64,000 bases of DNA, taken from contig JAIYCR010000002.1 of NCBI GenBank assembly GCA_027487905.1, positions 100,687 to 164,686 of the forward strand, given 5' to 3'. The position numbers and the translations under genes are program-made. Below, piece after piece: positions 35,325 through 43,624 of this stretch (its first letter is position 1; every line of letters starts with the position of its first letter). This DNA comes from Rubrivivax sp. GTDB taxonomy: Bacteria; Pseudomonadota; Gammaproteobacteria; Burkholderiales; Burkholderiaceae_C. The notes below the pieces were generated by a model. The model ran no database searches and had not been told where the DNA came from. It saw only the letters and a program-made list of their open reading frames with translations.

Positions 35325-36361
35325 TTCAGGCTCAGGCGGCGTTCGGCCAGCGGCGGCAGGAAGCGGCGGTCGAAGACCTCGGACGGCGCCGGCTGCCGGG
35401 GCAGCTCGAACACGCCGGCCAGTTGCGACACCGCCCGCTTGAGCCGCTCGTCGTTCACGTCGCCCACGCCGGCGGAGGCCACCTCGGGCGTGAACATCAC
35501 CGTGCGCAGCGCGTACTGCAGGCGGCGCTTTTCCAGGTCCTTGTTGATCAGCGGCTCGCGGCGGGCCAGGGCCTCGATGGCGGCGTCCGGGTCGGCGATG
35601 GCATCGCGAATGCCCTTGTGCACCGCACGCACCAGGCCCGCGACGGCCTGCGGCTTGTCCTTGATGAGCTGCTGCGACACGAGGATGCCGTTGCTGTAGA
35701 GCTCGATGCCGTGGTCGGCGTAGTGGAACCAGCGGATGTCCCGGTCGGGGTCGACGTTCTGCGCGACCACGTTCATGTAGCTCGTCACCGAGAACACCGC
35801 CGAAGCGTCCACCTGTCCGCGCAGCAGCATCTGCTCCTGCAGGTTGGGCGCCATGTTGGTCCAGCTGACCTTGCTTGCATCGACGCCATTCTTCTCGGCC
35901 AGCACCGCGAACATGCGCATGGCCGCACCGCCCGCGGGCGAACCCAGGTTCCTGCCTTCCAGGTCCTTGAGGGTCCGGATGCCGCTGCTCGCGCGGGTCA
36001 TCAGCGCGAAGGGCGTGCGGTTGTAGATCTGGTAGACCATCACCGGCGCCTGGCCGGGCTTGGCCGCCGCGTTCTGGATGACCGCGTTCAGGTCGCCGAA
36101 TCCGGCCTGGTAGGCACCGGCCATCACCTTGGTGACCGCAGCGGCCGACCCATCGCCCTGGTCGATGGTGATGTCGATCTTCTCCTGCGTGAAGTAGCCG
36201 CGGTCCTGGGCGAGGAAGTACCAGGCGTGCACGCCCTGCAGCTTCCAGTCGAGGACGAACTTGATGGGCGTGACCTCCTGGGCACTGGCCAGCAGGGGCA
36301 GGGCCAAGGCGGCGGCGACCAGCGCCTGGTGGAATCGGCGGCGGGTGGTGGACGGGTTCAT
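35321..36361 (-). CDS. ABC substrate-binding protein, NMT1/THI5-like with Tat-like signal (operon copy 2)
   Basis: A 346-residue periplasmic protein. The signal sequence TRRRFHQALVAAALALPLLASAQ carries a twin-arginine-like motif. Mature part: 'WKLQGVHAWYFLAQDRGYF', 'IDITIDQGDGSAAAVTKVMAGAYQAGFGDLN'. These segments are very similar to the binding protein at 42576 (WKYQGPQAWFFIAQDRGYF...), so the two look like paralogues from a duplication. The shared terminus 'PSEVFDRRFLPPLAER' supports this. Four-base overlap with the downstream amidohydrolase. Confidence 0.9.
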   Translation of the reverse strand: MNPSTTRRRFHQALVAAALALPLLASAQEVTPIKFVLDWKLQGVHAWYFLAQDRGYFTQEKIDITIDQGDGSAAAVTKVMAGAYQAGFGDLNAVIQNAAAKPGQAPVMVYQIYNRTPFALMTRASSGIRTLKDLEGRNLGSPAGGAAMRMFAVLAEKNGVDASKVSWTNMAPNLQEQMLLRGQVDASAVFSVTSYMNVVAQNVDPDRDIRWFHYADHGIELYSNGILVSQQLIKDKPQAVAGLVRAVHKGIRDAIADPDAAIEALARREPLINKDLEKRRLQYALRTVMFTPEVASAGVGDVNDERLKRAVSQLAGVFELPRQPAPSEVFDRRFLPPLAERRLSLK

Positions 36362-36414
36362 GCGTGCTCCGGTGGTTGAGGGCGGGGTGGAGGAAGACGT
36401 GGAGGAAAGGGCCT

Positions 36415-36825
36415 TCACAGGGCCTCGAAGACGACGTCCTGGGCGCCTTGCCACAGCACCGTCGTGCCCAGCGCGCGCAGGTTCTCGCGACCTTCGACGA
36501 TGCTCAGGAAGTGGTTGCCGGCCAGCGGACCCATCTTGCTGGCGAAGCTGCAGGCGCCATAGGCAAGGATGATTTCCGTCTCGCTGTAGCCGCCGGGGTA
36601 GAAGAGGACGTCACCCACCGAGGGGTGGCTGGTGTGGTTCTCGAAGCCCACGCCAAGCTCGAAGCCGCCCAGCGGCACCCACACCGCCTCGCCGCTCCAG
36701 CGCACGTGGATGAATTTCTGCCGGTAGGGCAACAGCCGGGTGAAGGCGGCCACGGTGAGAGGCGCGTCGGGATGGGTTTCGGCGACGAAGCGGTGGCCGG
36801 CGGCGGTGATGAGGATGCGGGGCAT
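36415..36825 (-). CDS. DUF3830 family cyclophilin-like protein
   Basis: A 136-residue protein with the DUF3830 pattern: 'LTVAAFTRLLPYRQKFIHVRWSGEAVWVPL', 'HPSVGDVLFYPGGYSETEIILAYG' and 'ASKMGPLAGNHFLSIVEG'. The family has a cyclophilin-like barrel and no established activity; it is often found beside hydantoin or pyrimidine amidohydrolases (recalled, not checked). Placed between the LOG protein and a binding protein in the 15-gene operon, which suggests a role tied to the transported heterocycle. Confidence 0.82.
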   Translation of the reverse strand: MPRILITAAGHRFVAETHPDAPLTVAAFTRLLPYRQKFIHVRWSGEAVWVPLGGFELGVGFENHTSHPSVGDVLFYPGGYSETEIILAYGACSFASKMGPLAGNHFLSIVEGRENLRALGTTVLWQGAQDVVFEAL

Positions 36826-36873
36826 GGCGGGGCGGGGCTGGACGAGGGATGGTCGAGGGGTGGGTGGAAGGGT

Positions 36874-37476
36874 TCAGCGATCGACCGGCGGCGGCTCGAT
36901 CCACTTGCTCACCGCAGGCGGCATCCAGGCCTGCAGGGCGTCGAGCAGTCGCTCGGGGTGGGCGTCGATGAGGATGAGGTCTCGGTGCTCGGGCTTGAGG
37001 AAGCCTTCATCGGTGGCCTTGGACAGCAGCGCCTTGAGCGGCTGGTAGAAGCCGCGCACGTCCAGCGCGCCGCAGGCCTTGACCTCGTCGCCCAGCTGCG
37101 TCAGGGTGGCCGCTTCGAGCAGTTCCTCCAGCGTGCCCAGGCCACCGGGCAGCGCGATGAAGGCATCGGCCAGCGCGGCCATGCGCGCCTTGCGCGAGCG
37201 CAGGTCGGGCGTCACCTCATGGCGGGTCAGGCCCGGGTGCAGGTGGCCCCGGTCGTGCAGGCGCTGGCTGATCACGCCCAGCACCGGGCCGCCTTCGGCC
37301 AGCGCGGCGTCGGCCAGCACGCCCATCAGGCCCTTGTGGGTGCCGCCGTAGACCAGCGTGCAGCCCCGGCGCGCGATGGCCCGGCCCAGCTCGGCGGCAG
37401 CCTGCGCGTGCTCGGGCGCGCTGCCCCTGTTGCTGCCGCAGAACACGGCCACGCAGCTCAGCGCGGCTGCGCTCAT
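36874..37476 (-). CDS. LOG-family nucleoside 5'-monophosphate phosphoribohydrolase
   Basis: A 200-residue LOG (Lonely Guy) protein of TIGR00730 type: 'VAVFCGSNRGSAPEHAQAAAELG', 'LVYGGTHKGLMG', the 'SRKARM' segment and the catalytic 'LPGGLGTLEELLEAATLTQLG'. LOG enzymes cleave the N-glycosidic bond of nucleotides to give a free base and ribose 5-phosphate; cytokinin activation is the best-known case. Finding it inside an ABC/amidohydrolase operon is unusual. Its ATG overlaps the permease stop (37473-37476). Confidence 0.9.
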   Translation of the reverse strand: MSAAALSCVAVFCGSNRGSAPEHAQAAAELGRAIARRGCTLVYGGTHKGLMGVLADAALAEGGPVLGVISQRLHDRGHLHPGLTRHEVTPDLRSRKARMAALADAFIALPGGLGTLEELLEAATLTQLGDEVKACGALDVRGFYQPLKALLSKATDEGFLKPEHRDLILIDAHPERLLDALQAWMPPAVSKWIEPPPVDR

Positions 37477-38261
37477 GCCATCACCACGCTGCCGCCGCTG
37501 TCCTTGCGCTGCGCCCAGCCGGTCATGCGCTGCTCGAGGAAGGACGACACCGCATATAGCATCACGCCCATGACCGCCAGGATGACCAGGCCGGCGAACA
37601 CCATGGGCACGTCGAAGTTGCCGCTGGCGATGATCATCACGTTGCCGATGCCCTTGTTGGCGGCCACCGTCTCGGCCAGCACCGTGCCGACGAAGGCCAG
37701 GGTGATGGCGATCTTCAGCGAGGCGAAGAGGTAGGGCATCGCCCGCGGCAGGCCCACGTTCCACAGGATGTCGCGCTTCCTCGCGCCCAGCACGCGCAGC
37801 ACATCCTCGAGCTCCGGTTCGGTGTTGGCCAGGCCCGTGGCCACGTTGACCACCACAGGGAAGATGCTGATGACCATGGAGGTCAGCACCGCCGGCACCG
37901 TGCCCGCGCCGAACCACACCACGAAGATGGGCACCACGGCCACCTTGGGGATGCTGCTGAAGCCCACGAGCAGCGGATAGGCCACGTCATAGGCGAGCTT
38001 GGACGAGCCGATCAGCATGCCGATGACGATGCCCACGCCCACGCCCAGCGCGAAGCCGGTGAGCGTGGTGTAGAGCGTCTGCACGGTGTGGGGCCACAGC
38101 AGCGGGCCCTTGTTCCACAGCACCCAGAGGATCTGCGAGGGGCGCGGCAGCACCAGGTCGGACACGCCGGTGGCCCGGCAGGCGAGCTCCCAGAGCAGGA
38201 AGAAGCCGACCAGCGCGCTGAAGGACAGCGCTCGCTGACGGCCTTGCGGGGAGAGCGTCAT
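37473..38261 (-). CDS. ABC transporter permease, NitT/TauT type
   Basis: A 262-residue integral membrane protein with about six hydrophobic segments and the EAA loop 'VLRVLGARKRDILWNVGLPRAMP'. Early motif 'LVLPRPSQILWVLW' is typical of SsuC/TauC/ThiX-type permeases. ATG overlaps the ATPase stop by 4 bp (38258-38261), and its own stop overlaps the LOG start. It is the only permease of this operon, presumably acting as a homodimer. Confidence 0.92.
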   Translation of the reverse strand: MTLSPQGRQRALSFSALVGFFLLWELACRATGVSDLVLPRPSQILWVLWNKGPLLWPHTVQTLYTTLTGFALGVGVGIVIGMLIGSSKLAYDVAYPLLVGFSSIPKVAVVPIFVVWFGAGTVPAVLTSMVISIFPVVVNVATGLANTEPELEDVLRVLGARKRDILWNVGLPRAMPYLFASLKIAITLAFVGTVLAETVAANKGIGNVMIIASGNFDVPMVFAGLVILAVMGVMLYAVSSFLEQRMTGWAQRKDSGGSVVMA

Positions 38262-39145
38262 GATGCGAGCGCCTTCGCAAGCGTGGAAGGGGTCAGGGGC
38301 TGTGCGGCGAGCTCGGTCTCGCCGGGCTGGCGGGCGTGCGCAATGCGCATGCGCAGCTGCTGCACCAGGGTGGCGAACTCGGGGGCGTAGCTCATCTCGA
38401 GCGTGCGCGGGCGCGCGAAGGGCACCTCGCGCTCCTCGAGGATGCGGCCGGGCCGTGCGCTCATCACCGCGATGCGGTTGGCCAGGTAGGCCGACTCGCG
38501 CAGGTCGTGCGTGACCAGCAGCACCGTGGGCCGCTGCTGCAGCCACAGCGACTGCAGGATGGCCCACAGTTCCTCGCGGGTGAACTGGTCGAGCGCGCCG
38601 AAGGGTTCGTCCAGCAGCAGCAGCTGAGGCTCGTGCACCAGTGCCCGGCACAGCGAGGCGCGCTGCAGCATGCCGCCGGACAGCTGCCACGGGCGCTTGT
38701 CGCCGAAGCCGCTCAGGCCCACCTGGGTCAGCAAGGCGTCGGCCCGCTCGGCGTACTCACCCTTGCGCTTTTTCGCCCAGTCGCGCCGGAAGGGCTCGAC
38801 GATCTTCAGCGGAATCATCACGTTCTCGCGGATCGTCAGCCACGGCAGCATGGTGGGGTTCTGGAAGGCCAGCCCCACCCGCACCGGGGCGCTCGCGCCC
38901 ACCGCGTCGGGGCCGGCGCCCCGGCCGGCCATCGCCACCTCGCGGCGGGCCACCACCACGCCGCCCGAGCTCGGCTTGAGCAGGCCGGCCACCAGCTTGA
39001 GGATGGTGCTCTTGCCGCAGCCGCTGGGGCCCACCAGCGCGACGAAGTCGCCCTGCTCGATGCGCAGGTCCGTCTGCGCCAGCGCCAGCGTGCCGCCGCC
39101 GTACTGCAGCGTGACGTTGCTCAGTTCGATGAAGGGATCAGCCAT
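38258..39145 (-). CDS. ABC transporter ATP-binding protein, NitT/TauT type
   Basis: A 295-residue ATPase: Walker A GPSGCGKST, Q-loop 'FQNPTMLPWLTI', signature LSGGMLQR, Walker B 'LLLLDEPFGALDQ', switch 'LVTHDLRESAYLANR'. An insertion rich in Arg/Ala/Gly (about residues 65-85) lies between Walker A and the Q-loop. Its start lies inside the end of the ring-opening amidohydrolase gene (8-bp overlap, 39138-39145), linking transport and hydrolysis in one translational unit. Confidence 0.94.
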   Translation of the reverse strand: MADPFIELSNVTLQYGGGTLALAQTDLRIEQGDFVALVGPSGCGKSTILKLVAGLLKPSSGGVVVARREVAMAGRGAGPDAVGASAPVRVGLAFQNPTMLPWLTIRENVMIPLKIVEPFRRDWAKKRKGEYAERADALLTQVGLSGFGDKRPWQLSGGMLQRASLCRALVHEPQLLLLDEPFGALDQFTREELWAILQSLWLQQRPTVLLVTHDLRESAYLANRIAVMSARPGRILEEREVPFARPRTLEMSYAPEFATLVQQLRMRIAHARQPGETELAAQPLTPSTLAKALAS

Positions 39146-40277
39146 GGAGGGCTCCTTCGGGGTGGTCGGGCAGCTCCACCCGGACGAGTGCGGCCACCGG
39201 GCCGCCACCCGCCGGGCCCTGGTGCTCGGCGCCCCCGGAGACGTACAGCGCGGCATGGCCGGCGATGGAGCCCAGCACCCCGCCGACGGCGGCCCTGGCA
39301 TGGCGGGTGGCCTGGATGTCCGAATCGTTGAGCATGGTGTGTCGTTCGCCGCGCACGCGGCCATCGGGGCTGGCCTCGGCCTTGGCCAGCAGGTTGAGAA
39401 GGCGGGTGGCGAGTGCGGGGCTGTCGGGGTCGAGGCCGAAGCCCTCGCGCAGCAGGCGGCGAACGCTGGCCGCGTCCAGTGCGTCACGCATCACCGTGTG
39501 GCCGATGCGCACGCTGGAGGCCGCGCCCGCCGCCTCGCCCAGCACCAGCACCACGTTGTGTTCGAGCTCGATGCCGGCCGACACCGAGGCCCGCGCCGAG
39601 AAGAGCGACCAGTCCGACAGCACCGCCTCGTCGTCCACGGCGTCGACGCCGAGCTCGCCCAACCCGACGGCCACCCCCAGTGCGGACGCGCCGCGCGAGT
39701 AGCCCATCGACTCGTAGCCGTCTCGCGTGGCCGGCCGCACGCCCCTGCCAAGGGCAGAGCGCACCTTCGCATCGGTGAGCAGCGGGCACTTGACCTGCAC
39801 GAAATGGACGTCGGAGGCGTCGGCGATGCCTGCGTCGGCCATGGCCGCTCGGGTGGCCTCGGCCGTTGCGCGCACCTGCGCGCCGCGGCCCAGCTCCTCG
39901 GGCAGGAAGTCGCGGGTGTGGGCGATGCCCACCACCAGGCGCTTGTCGCGGTGGCCCGGCGCCGGCACCCGGCTGCGGGTGAACACGGTGAAGTGGGGCG
40001 AAAGCACCCCTTCGGTGCCGCCGGACATCACCAGCGCCACCCGCGCGGCCACCTCGCCGGGCGTGCAGTCCAGGTGGGGGGCCAGGAAGTGGCACCAGCC
40101 GGTGGCTGCGAAGTCCCGGGTGTGGTCGTTCACGCAGCCGTTGCCCTCGGTCTTGCCCATCACCGCCACGATGTCGGCCGGACGCAGGCGGCCGGTATCG
40201 ACCAGCGCCTGCACGCCGCTCAGGTCGGCCGGGCCCCGGCAGGCCACGCGGAAGACGTCCACCTGCTGCACCGTCAC
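39138..40277 (-). CDS. Ring-opening amidohydrolase (cyanuric acid hydrolase/barbiturase family)
   Basis: A 379-residue member of the small family that opens cyanuric acid or barbituric acid rings. The three pseudo-symmetric Ser-Lys pairs are visible: Lys42 with Ser86 (MSGGTEG), Lys163 (QVKCPLL) with Ser233 (SVSAGIEL, or Ser231), and Lys299 with Ser347 (VSGGAEHQGP). Conserved 'GKTEGNGCVND' and the 'ERHTMLNDSDIQATRHARAAVGG' stretch are also present. By eye I cannot decide between cyanurate, barbiturate or a third specificity. GTG start at 40277 overlaps the preceding stop (GTGA). The isochorismatase-fold amidase in the operon recalls the cyanurate-biuret pairing. Confidence 0.9.
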   Translation of the reverse strand: MTVQQVDVFRVACRGPADLSGVQALVDTGRLRPADIVAVMGKTEGNGCVNDHTRDFAATGWCHFLAPHLDCTPGEVAARVALVMSGGTEGVLSPHFTVFTRSRVPAPGHRDKRLVVGIAHTRDFLPEELGRGAQVRATAEATRAAMADAGIADASDVHFVQVKCPLLTDAKVRSALGRGVRPATRDGYESMGYSRGASALGVAVGLGELGVDAVDDEAVLSDWSLFSARASVSAGIELEHNVVLVLGEAAGAASSVRIGHTVMRDALDAASVRRLLREGFGLDPDSPALATRLLNLLAKAEASPDGRVRGERHTMLNDSDIQATRHARAAVGGVLGSIAGHAALYVSGGAEHQGPAGGGPVAALVRVELPDHPEGALHG

Positions 40278-41731
40278 CGCAGCATCCCCTCGGGCCAGGC
40301 GTTCGGCCGCACGCCGGCCGGCGGGGTCACGATGGCGCTGCTGTAGTGCTCCTGGTTGCGCGGGCGCGCCGCCGGCATGGCCTGCACGCCCTTGACCGAT
40401 CGGCCGTGGGTGATGGCGTCCTCCACCAGCCGGCCGTGCTGCATCACGAAGCGCCCGCGCAGCAGCGTGTGCACCGGATAACCCTGCACGGCACGGCCGT
40501 GCCAGGGCGAGATCTTGCTGATGGTCTGCAGCCGGCCCTGCGACAGCGTGCCGGTCTTGTTCATGTCCACGAAGGCGATGTCCGCATGGGCGCCCGGTGC
40601 GATCACGCCCTTGGTGCCGTAAAGGCCCCAGGCCTTGGCCGGCGCCACCGCGCTCCACTTCACGTAGTCCATCAGCGTGGCCCGCTGCAGGTTCACCTGC
40701 GTGAGCATCAGCGGCATCTGCGTCTCCACGCCCGGGAAGCCGCAGTCGCAGGCCCAGATGCTCTCGCGGGTCTTTTCCTCGGGGGTGTGCGGTGCGTGGT
40801 CGGTGGCGATCATGTCGATCGTGCCGTCCATCAGCGCGTCCCACAGCGGCTGGTTGTGGCGCGGCTCGCGCACCGGCGGGTTCACCCGCAGGATGCCGCC
40901 CAGGCGCAGGATGTCGTCGGTGTTGAGCAGCAGGTACTGCGGGCAGGTCTCCACCGTCAGGTCCACGCCGCGGGCCTTGGCCGCACGCAGCAGGAAAAGC
41001 GAGTCGGCGGCGCTGTGGTGGGCGATGTGCAGCCGCGCACCGGCCCATTCGGCCAGCGTGACCACCCGCCCGATGGCCTCGATCTCGGCCACCGCCGGGC
41101 GCGCATCCAGGTGCGCCTGCGCATCGTGCCGCCCTGCGTCCTGCATCACCTTCTGGCGCCGCGCCATGATGGAGCTGTTCTCCGCATGCACCACGGTGCG
41201 GATGCCCAGCGGCGCGAGCTTCTCGAATCCCTCGAGCAGCGCACCGTCGGTGGGCGCCGGCAGGTTGCCGAAGGTGTTGCCCACGAAGGCCTTGAAGCTC
41301 GTCGCGCCGCCGTCCAGCAGGTCTTCCAGGTGGCCCACGGTGTCGTCGCCCAGCAGCGCGTGGATGCCGTAGTCGCAGAAGCTGCGCTCGGCGGCCTTGA
41401 GCTTGAGCGCCAGCGCCTCCCGGGTGCCGGTGGGCGGGTGGGTGTTGGGCATGTCGAAGACGGTGGTCACGCCGCCGCAGGCCGCTGCGGCCGAGCCGGT
41501 CTGCCAGGTCTCCTTGTGCGGGTAGCCGGGGTCGCGGAAATGCACGTGGCTGTCGATGGCGCCGGGCAGCAGGAACAGGCCGTCGGCCCGCATCTCGCGC
41601 TGCGCCGGCGGCATCACGTCGTCGTGTCCGACCGCCACGATGCGCTCGTCGGCAATGGCCACGCTCGCCTGCACGATGCGGTCGGGTGCGACGACGCTGC
41701 CGCCGCGGATCACGAGGTCAACGCTCTTCAT
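40274..41731 (-). CDS. Cyclic amidohydrolase (dihydroorotase/allantoinase/hydantoinase-like)
   Basis: A 485-residue binuclear amidohydrolase: metal-binding His62 and His64 (SHVHFRDPG), carboxylated-lysine position Lys147 (TSFKAF), His182 (VVHAEN), His238/239 (IAHHS), and catalytic Asp311 (TDHAPH). The HVHFRDPG and TDHAPH motifs place it nearer dihydroorotase/allantoinase than hydantoinase. A C-terminal extension of about 30 residues is rich in Pro/Asn. It probably hydrolyses a cyclic ureide ring different from that attacked by the neighbouring ring-opening enzyme. Four-base overlap with that gene. Confidence 0.9.
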   Translation of the reverse strand: MKSVDLVIRGGSVVAPDRIVQASVAIADERIVAVGHDDVMPPAQREMRADGLFLLPGAIDSHVHFRDPGYPHKETWQTGSAAAACGGVTTVFDMPNTHPPTGTREALALKLKAAERSFCDYGIHALLGDDTVGHLEDLLDGGATSFKAFVGNTFGNLPAPTDGALLEGFEKLAPLGIRTVVHAENSSIMARRQKVMQDAGRHDAQAHLDARPAVAEIEAIGRVVTLAEWAGARLHIAHHSAADSLFLLRAAKARGVDLTVETCPQYLLLNTDDILRLGGILRVNPPVREPRHNQPLWDALMDGTIDMIATDHAPHTPEEKTRESIWACDCGFPGVETQMPLMLTQVNLQRATLMDYVKWSAVAPAKAWGLYGTKGVIAPGAHADIAFVDMNKTGTLSQGRLQTISKISPWHGRAVQGYPVHTLLRGRFVMQHGRLVEDAITHGRSVKGVQAMPAARPRNQEHYSSAIVTPPAGVRPNAWPEGMLR

Positions 41732-41770
41732 TCAGGTCTCCAGAGGGTTCGGGGGGTGCAGCGCGTAGCC

Positions 41771-42562
41771 TCACAGGCTCGCCCAGCCGCCATCCACCGG
41801 CAGGTCGGCGCCGGTGATCTGCCGGCTCACGTCGCTGGCCAGGAAGAGGCAGGCGTTGGCCACGTCGGCGTCGGTGGACACGCGGCGCAGCGCGTAGTCG
41901 GCTGCGTGCCGGGTCATCGCCTCCTCGACGGTGATGCCCAGCTTGCGCGCCATGTCGGCGCACACCTTGTCGCGAAAGCGCGGGCCGTCCACCATGCCGG
42001 GGGCCACGCAGTTCACGTTGATGTTGAAGGGCCCGGCTTCGAGCGCGAAGCTCTTGGTGATGCCGCGCAGGCCCCACTTGCTCGCCGAATAGGCCATGCG
42101 CCCGGCGCGGCCCTTCATGCCGAAGGTGCCGCCCACGTTGACCACCTTGCCCGATCGCCGCTCGATCATCCGGGGCAGCACCGCGCGCATCGTGTTGAAG
42201 CAGCCGCTCATGTTGAGCTGCACGATGTCGTTGAACTCCTCGGGCGAGGTCTCCCAGCCGGTCTTGCCGATCGGGCCGGAGCCGCCGGCCACGTTGACGA
42301 GGATGTCCACCTGCCCGAAGGCCTCGATGGCATGGCGGGCCAGGGCCTCGGTCTGCGCCGGGTCGGTGAGGTCGCAGGGCACGACGATGGCCGGCACGCC
42401 GCGATGGCGCGCTTCGGCGGCCACCGGCTCGATGGCGGCCGTGTCGCGCCCGGCCAGCACCAGGCGGGCACCGTGGTCGGCGAAGGCCAGCGTCACTGCG
42501 CGACCCATTCCCTTGGCGGGGCCGGTGATGACGGCCACCTTGTCGGTCAGTTGCAGGTCCAT
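41771..42562 (-). CDS. Short-chain dehydrogenase/reductase
   Basis: A 263-residue SDR with 'VITGPAKGMGRAV' (TGxxxGxG), 'NVAGGSG' in place of NNAG, and YSASK (YxxxK). 'PVDGGWASL' is the standard C-terminal end. An Ala-Gly-Arg-Asp (LAGRDT) after beta-2 hints at NADP use. Sits between a binding protein and the cyclic amidohydrolase; likely oxidises or reduces a ring or its breakdown product. Confidence 0.92.
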   Translation of the reverse strand: MDLQLTDKVAVITGPAKGMGRAVTLAFADHGARLVLAGRDTAAIEPVAAEARHRGVPAIVVPCDLTDPAQTEALARHAIEAFGQVDILVNVAGGSGPIGKTGWETSPEEFNDIVQLNMSGCFNTMRAVLPRMIERRSGKVVNVGGTFGMKGRAGRMAYSASKWGLRGITKSFALEAGPFNINVNCVAPGMVDGPRFRDKVCADMARKLGITVEEAMTRHAADYALRRVSTDADVANACLFLASDVSRQITGADLPVDGGWASL

Positions 42563-42575
42563 GGGGCTGTCGTCC

Positions 42576-43613
42576 TCAGAGCTTGCTGGCGCGCTCGGCG
42601 CGCGGCGGCAGGAAGCTGCGGTCGAAGACCTCGTCGTTGGCGGGCGTGCGCGGCAGGGCGTTGGCCTCCACCACCATCGCGATGGCGCGCTTCAGCCGCT
42701 CGGCGTCGACATCGCCGAAGCCGATGCGCGCGATCTCCGGGTGGCTCATCTCCTCCTTGATGGTGGCGAGCAGGCGCTCGCGCTCGACGTCCCGCTTGAG
42801 CAGGGGCTCGCGCTTCATCACCGCGTCCATGGCCGCCTCGGGGTTGGTCAGGCTCTCGTTGAGCGCCCGGTTGACTGCCTTCACGAAGCCGGCCACCGCC
42901 TTGGGGTTCTCCTTGACGAAGGCGCGGCTGAACACCACCGCGTTCGAATAGAGGTCCATGCCGTAGTCGGCGTAGTTGATGAAGCGCAGGTCGCGCTCGG
43001 GGTCTATGCCCACCAGCTTGGCGCTGAACCACACCGTGTTGGTGAAGCCGAAGATGGCATCGACCTGGCCGCGCAGCAGCATCTGCTCGCGCAGGTTGGG
43101 CGCCATGTTGGTCACGTTGACCTTGGTCGCGTCGATCTTTGCCACCTTGGCAAAGGCCGGGAACAGGCGCAGCGCGCCGTCATTGGCCGGCCCGCCCACC
43201 GTCCTGCCTTCCAGGTCCTTCGGGGTGCGGATGGGGCTGTCCTTCTTCACCACGATGGTGAAGGGCGGCGTGTTGTAGATCATGAACACGGCCACCGGCG
43301 CATCCGCCGGCCGGGTGGCCGCCAGGTTGATCAGCGCGTTGATGTCGCCGAAGCCGGCCTGGTAGGCGCCCGCCGCCACCTTGGTGATGGAGGCCGAGGA
43401 GCCCTCGCCCTGGTCGATCTCCACATCCAGGCCTTCGGCCTTGAAGTAGCCCCGGTCCTGGGCGATGAAGAACCAGGCCTGCGGGCCCTGGTACTTCCAG
43501 TTGAGCACCATCTTGATGCGGGTCTGGGCCTGGGCGGCCAGCGGCAGGGCGGCCAGGGCAACGCTGGTCAGCAGCGCAGCCAGGCAGGAGCGTCGGAGGG
43601 GTCGGAAGGGCAT
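42576..43613 (-). CDS. ABC substrate-binding protein, NMT1/THI5-like (operon copy 1)
   Basis: A 345-residue periplasmic protein with a Sec signal peptide (basic RPLRR, hydrophobic core, AQAQ cleavage). NMT1-like motifs: 'WKYQGPQAWFFIAQDRGYFKAEGLDVEIDQGEGSS' region and 'GAYQAGFGDINALINLAA' (each quoted only in part). Close paralogue of the protein at 35321. It is the second gene of the operon after the amidase and is separated from the SDR by 13 bp. Probable main binding protein for the permease/ATPase encoded further downstream. Confidence 0.92.
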   Translation of the reverse strand: MPFRPLRRSCLAALLTSVALAALPLAAQAQTRIKMVLNWKYQGPQAWFFIAQDRGYFKAEGLDVEIDQGEGSSASITKVAAGAYQAGFGDINALINLAATRPADAPVAVFMIYNTPPFTIVVKKDSPIRTPKDLEGRTVGGPANDGALRLFPAFAKVAKIDATKVNVTNMAPNLREQMLLRGQVDAIFGFTNTVWFSAKLVGIDPERDLRFINYADYGMDLYSNAVVFSRAFVKENPKAVAGFVKAVNRALNESLTNPEAAMDAVMKREPLLKRDVERERLLATIKEEMSHPEIARIGFGDVDAERLKRAIAMVVEANALPRTPANDEVFDRSFLPPRAERASKL

Positions 43614-43624
43614 GGCGGGGTTTC

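Noticed and set aside
40346..42760. 804-residue plus-strand frame rich in His/Arg/Gly
   Set aside because: Antisense of the cyclic amidohydrolase and SDR genes; composition is the usual opposite-strand artefact of GC-rich DNA.
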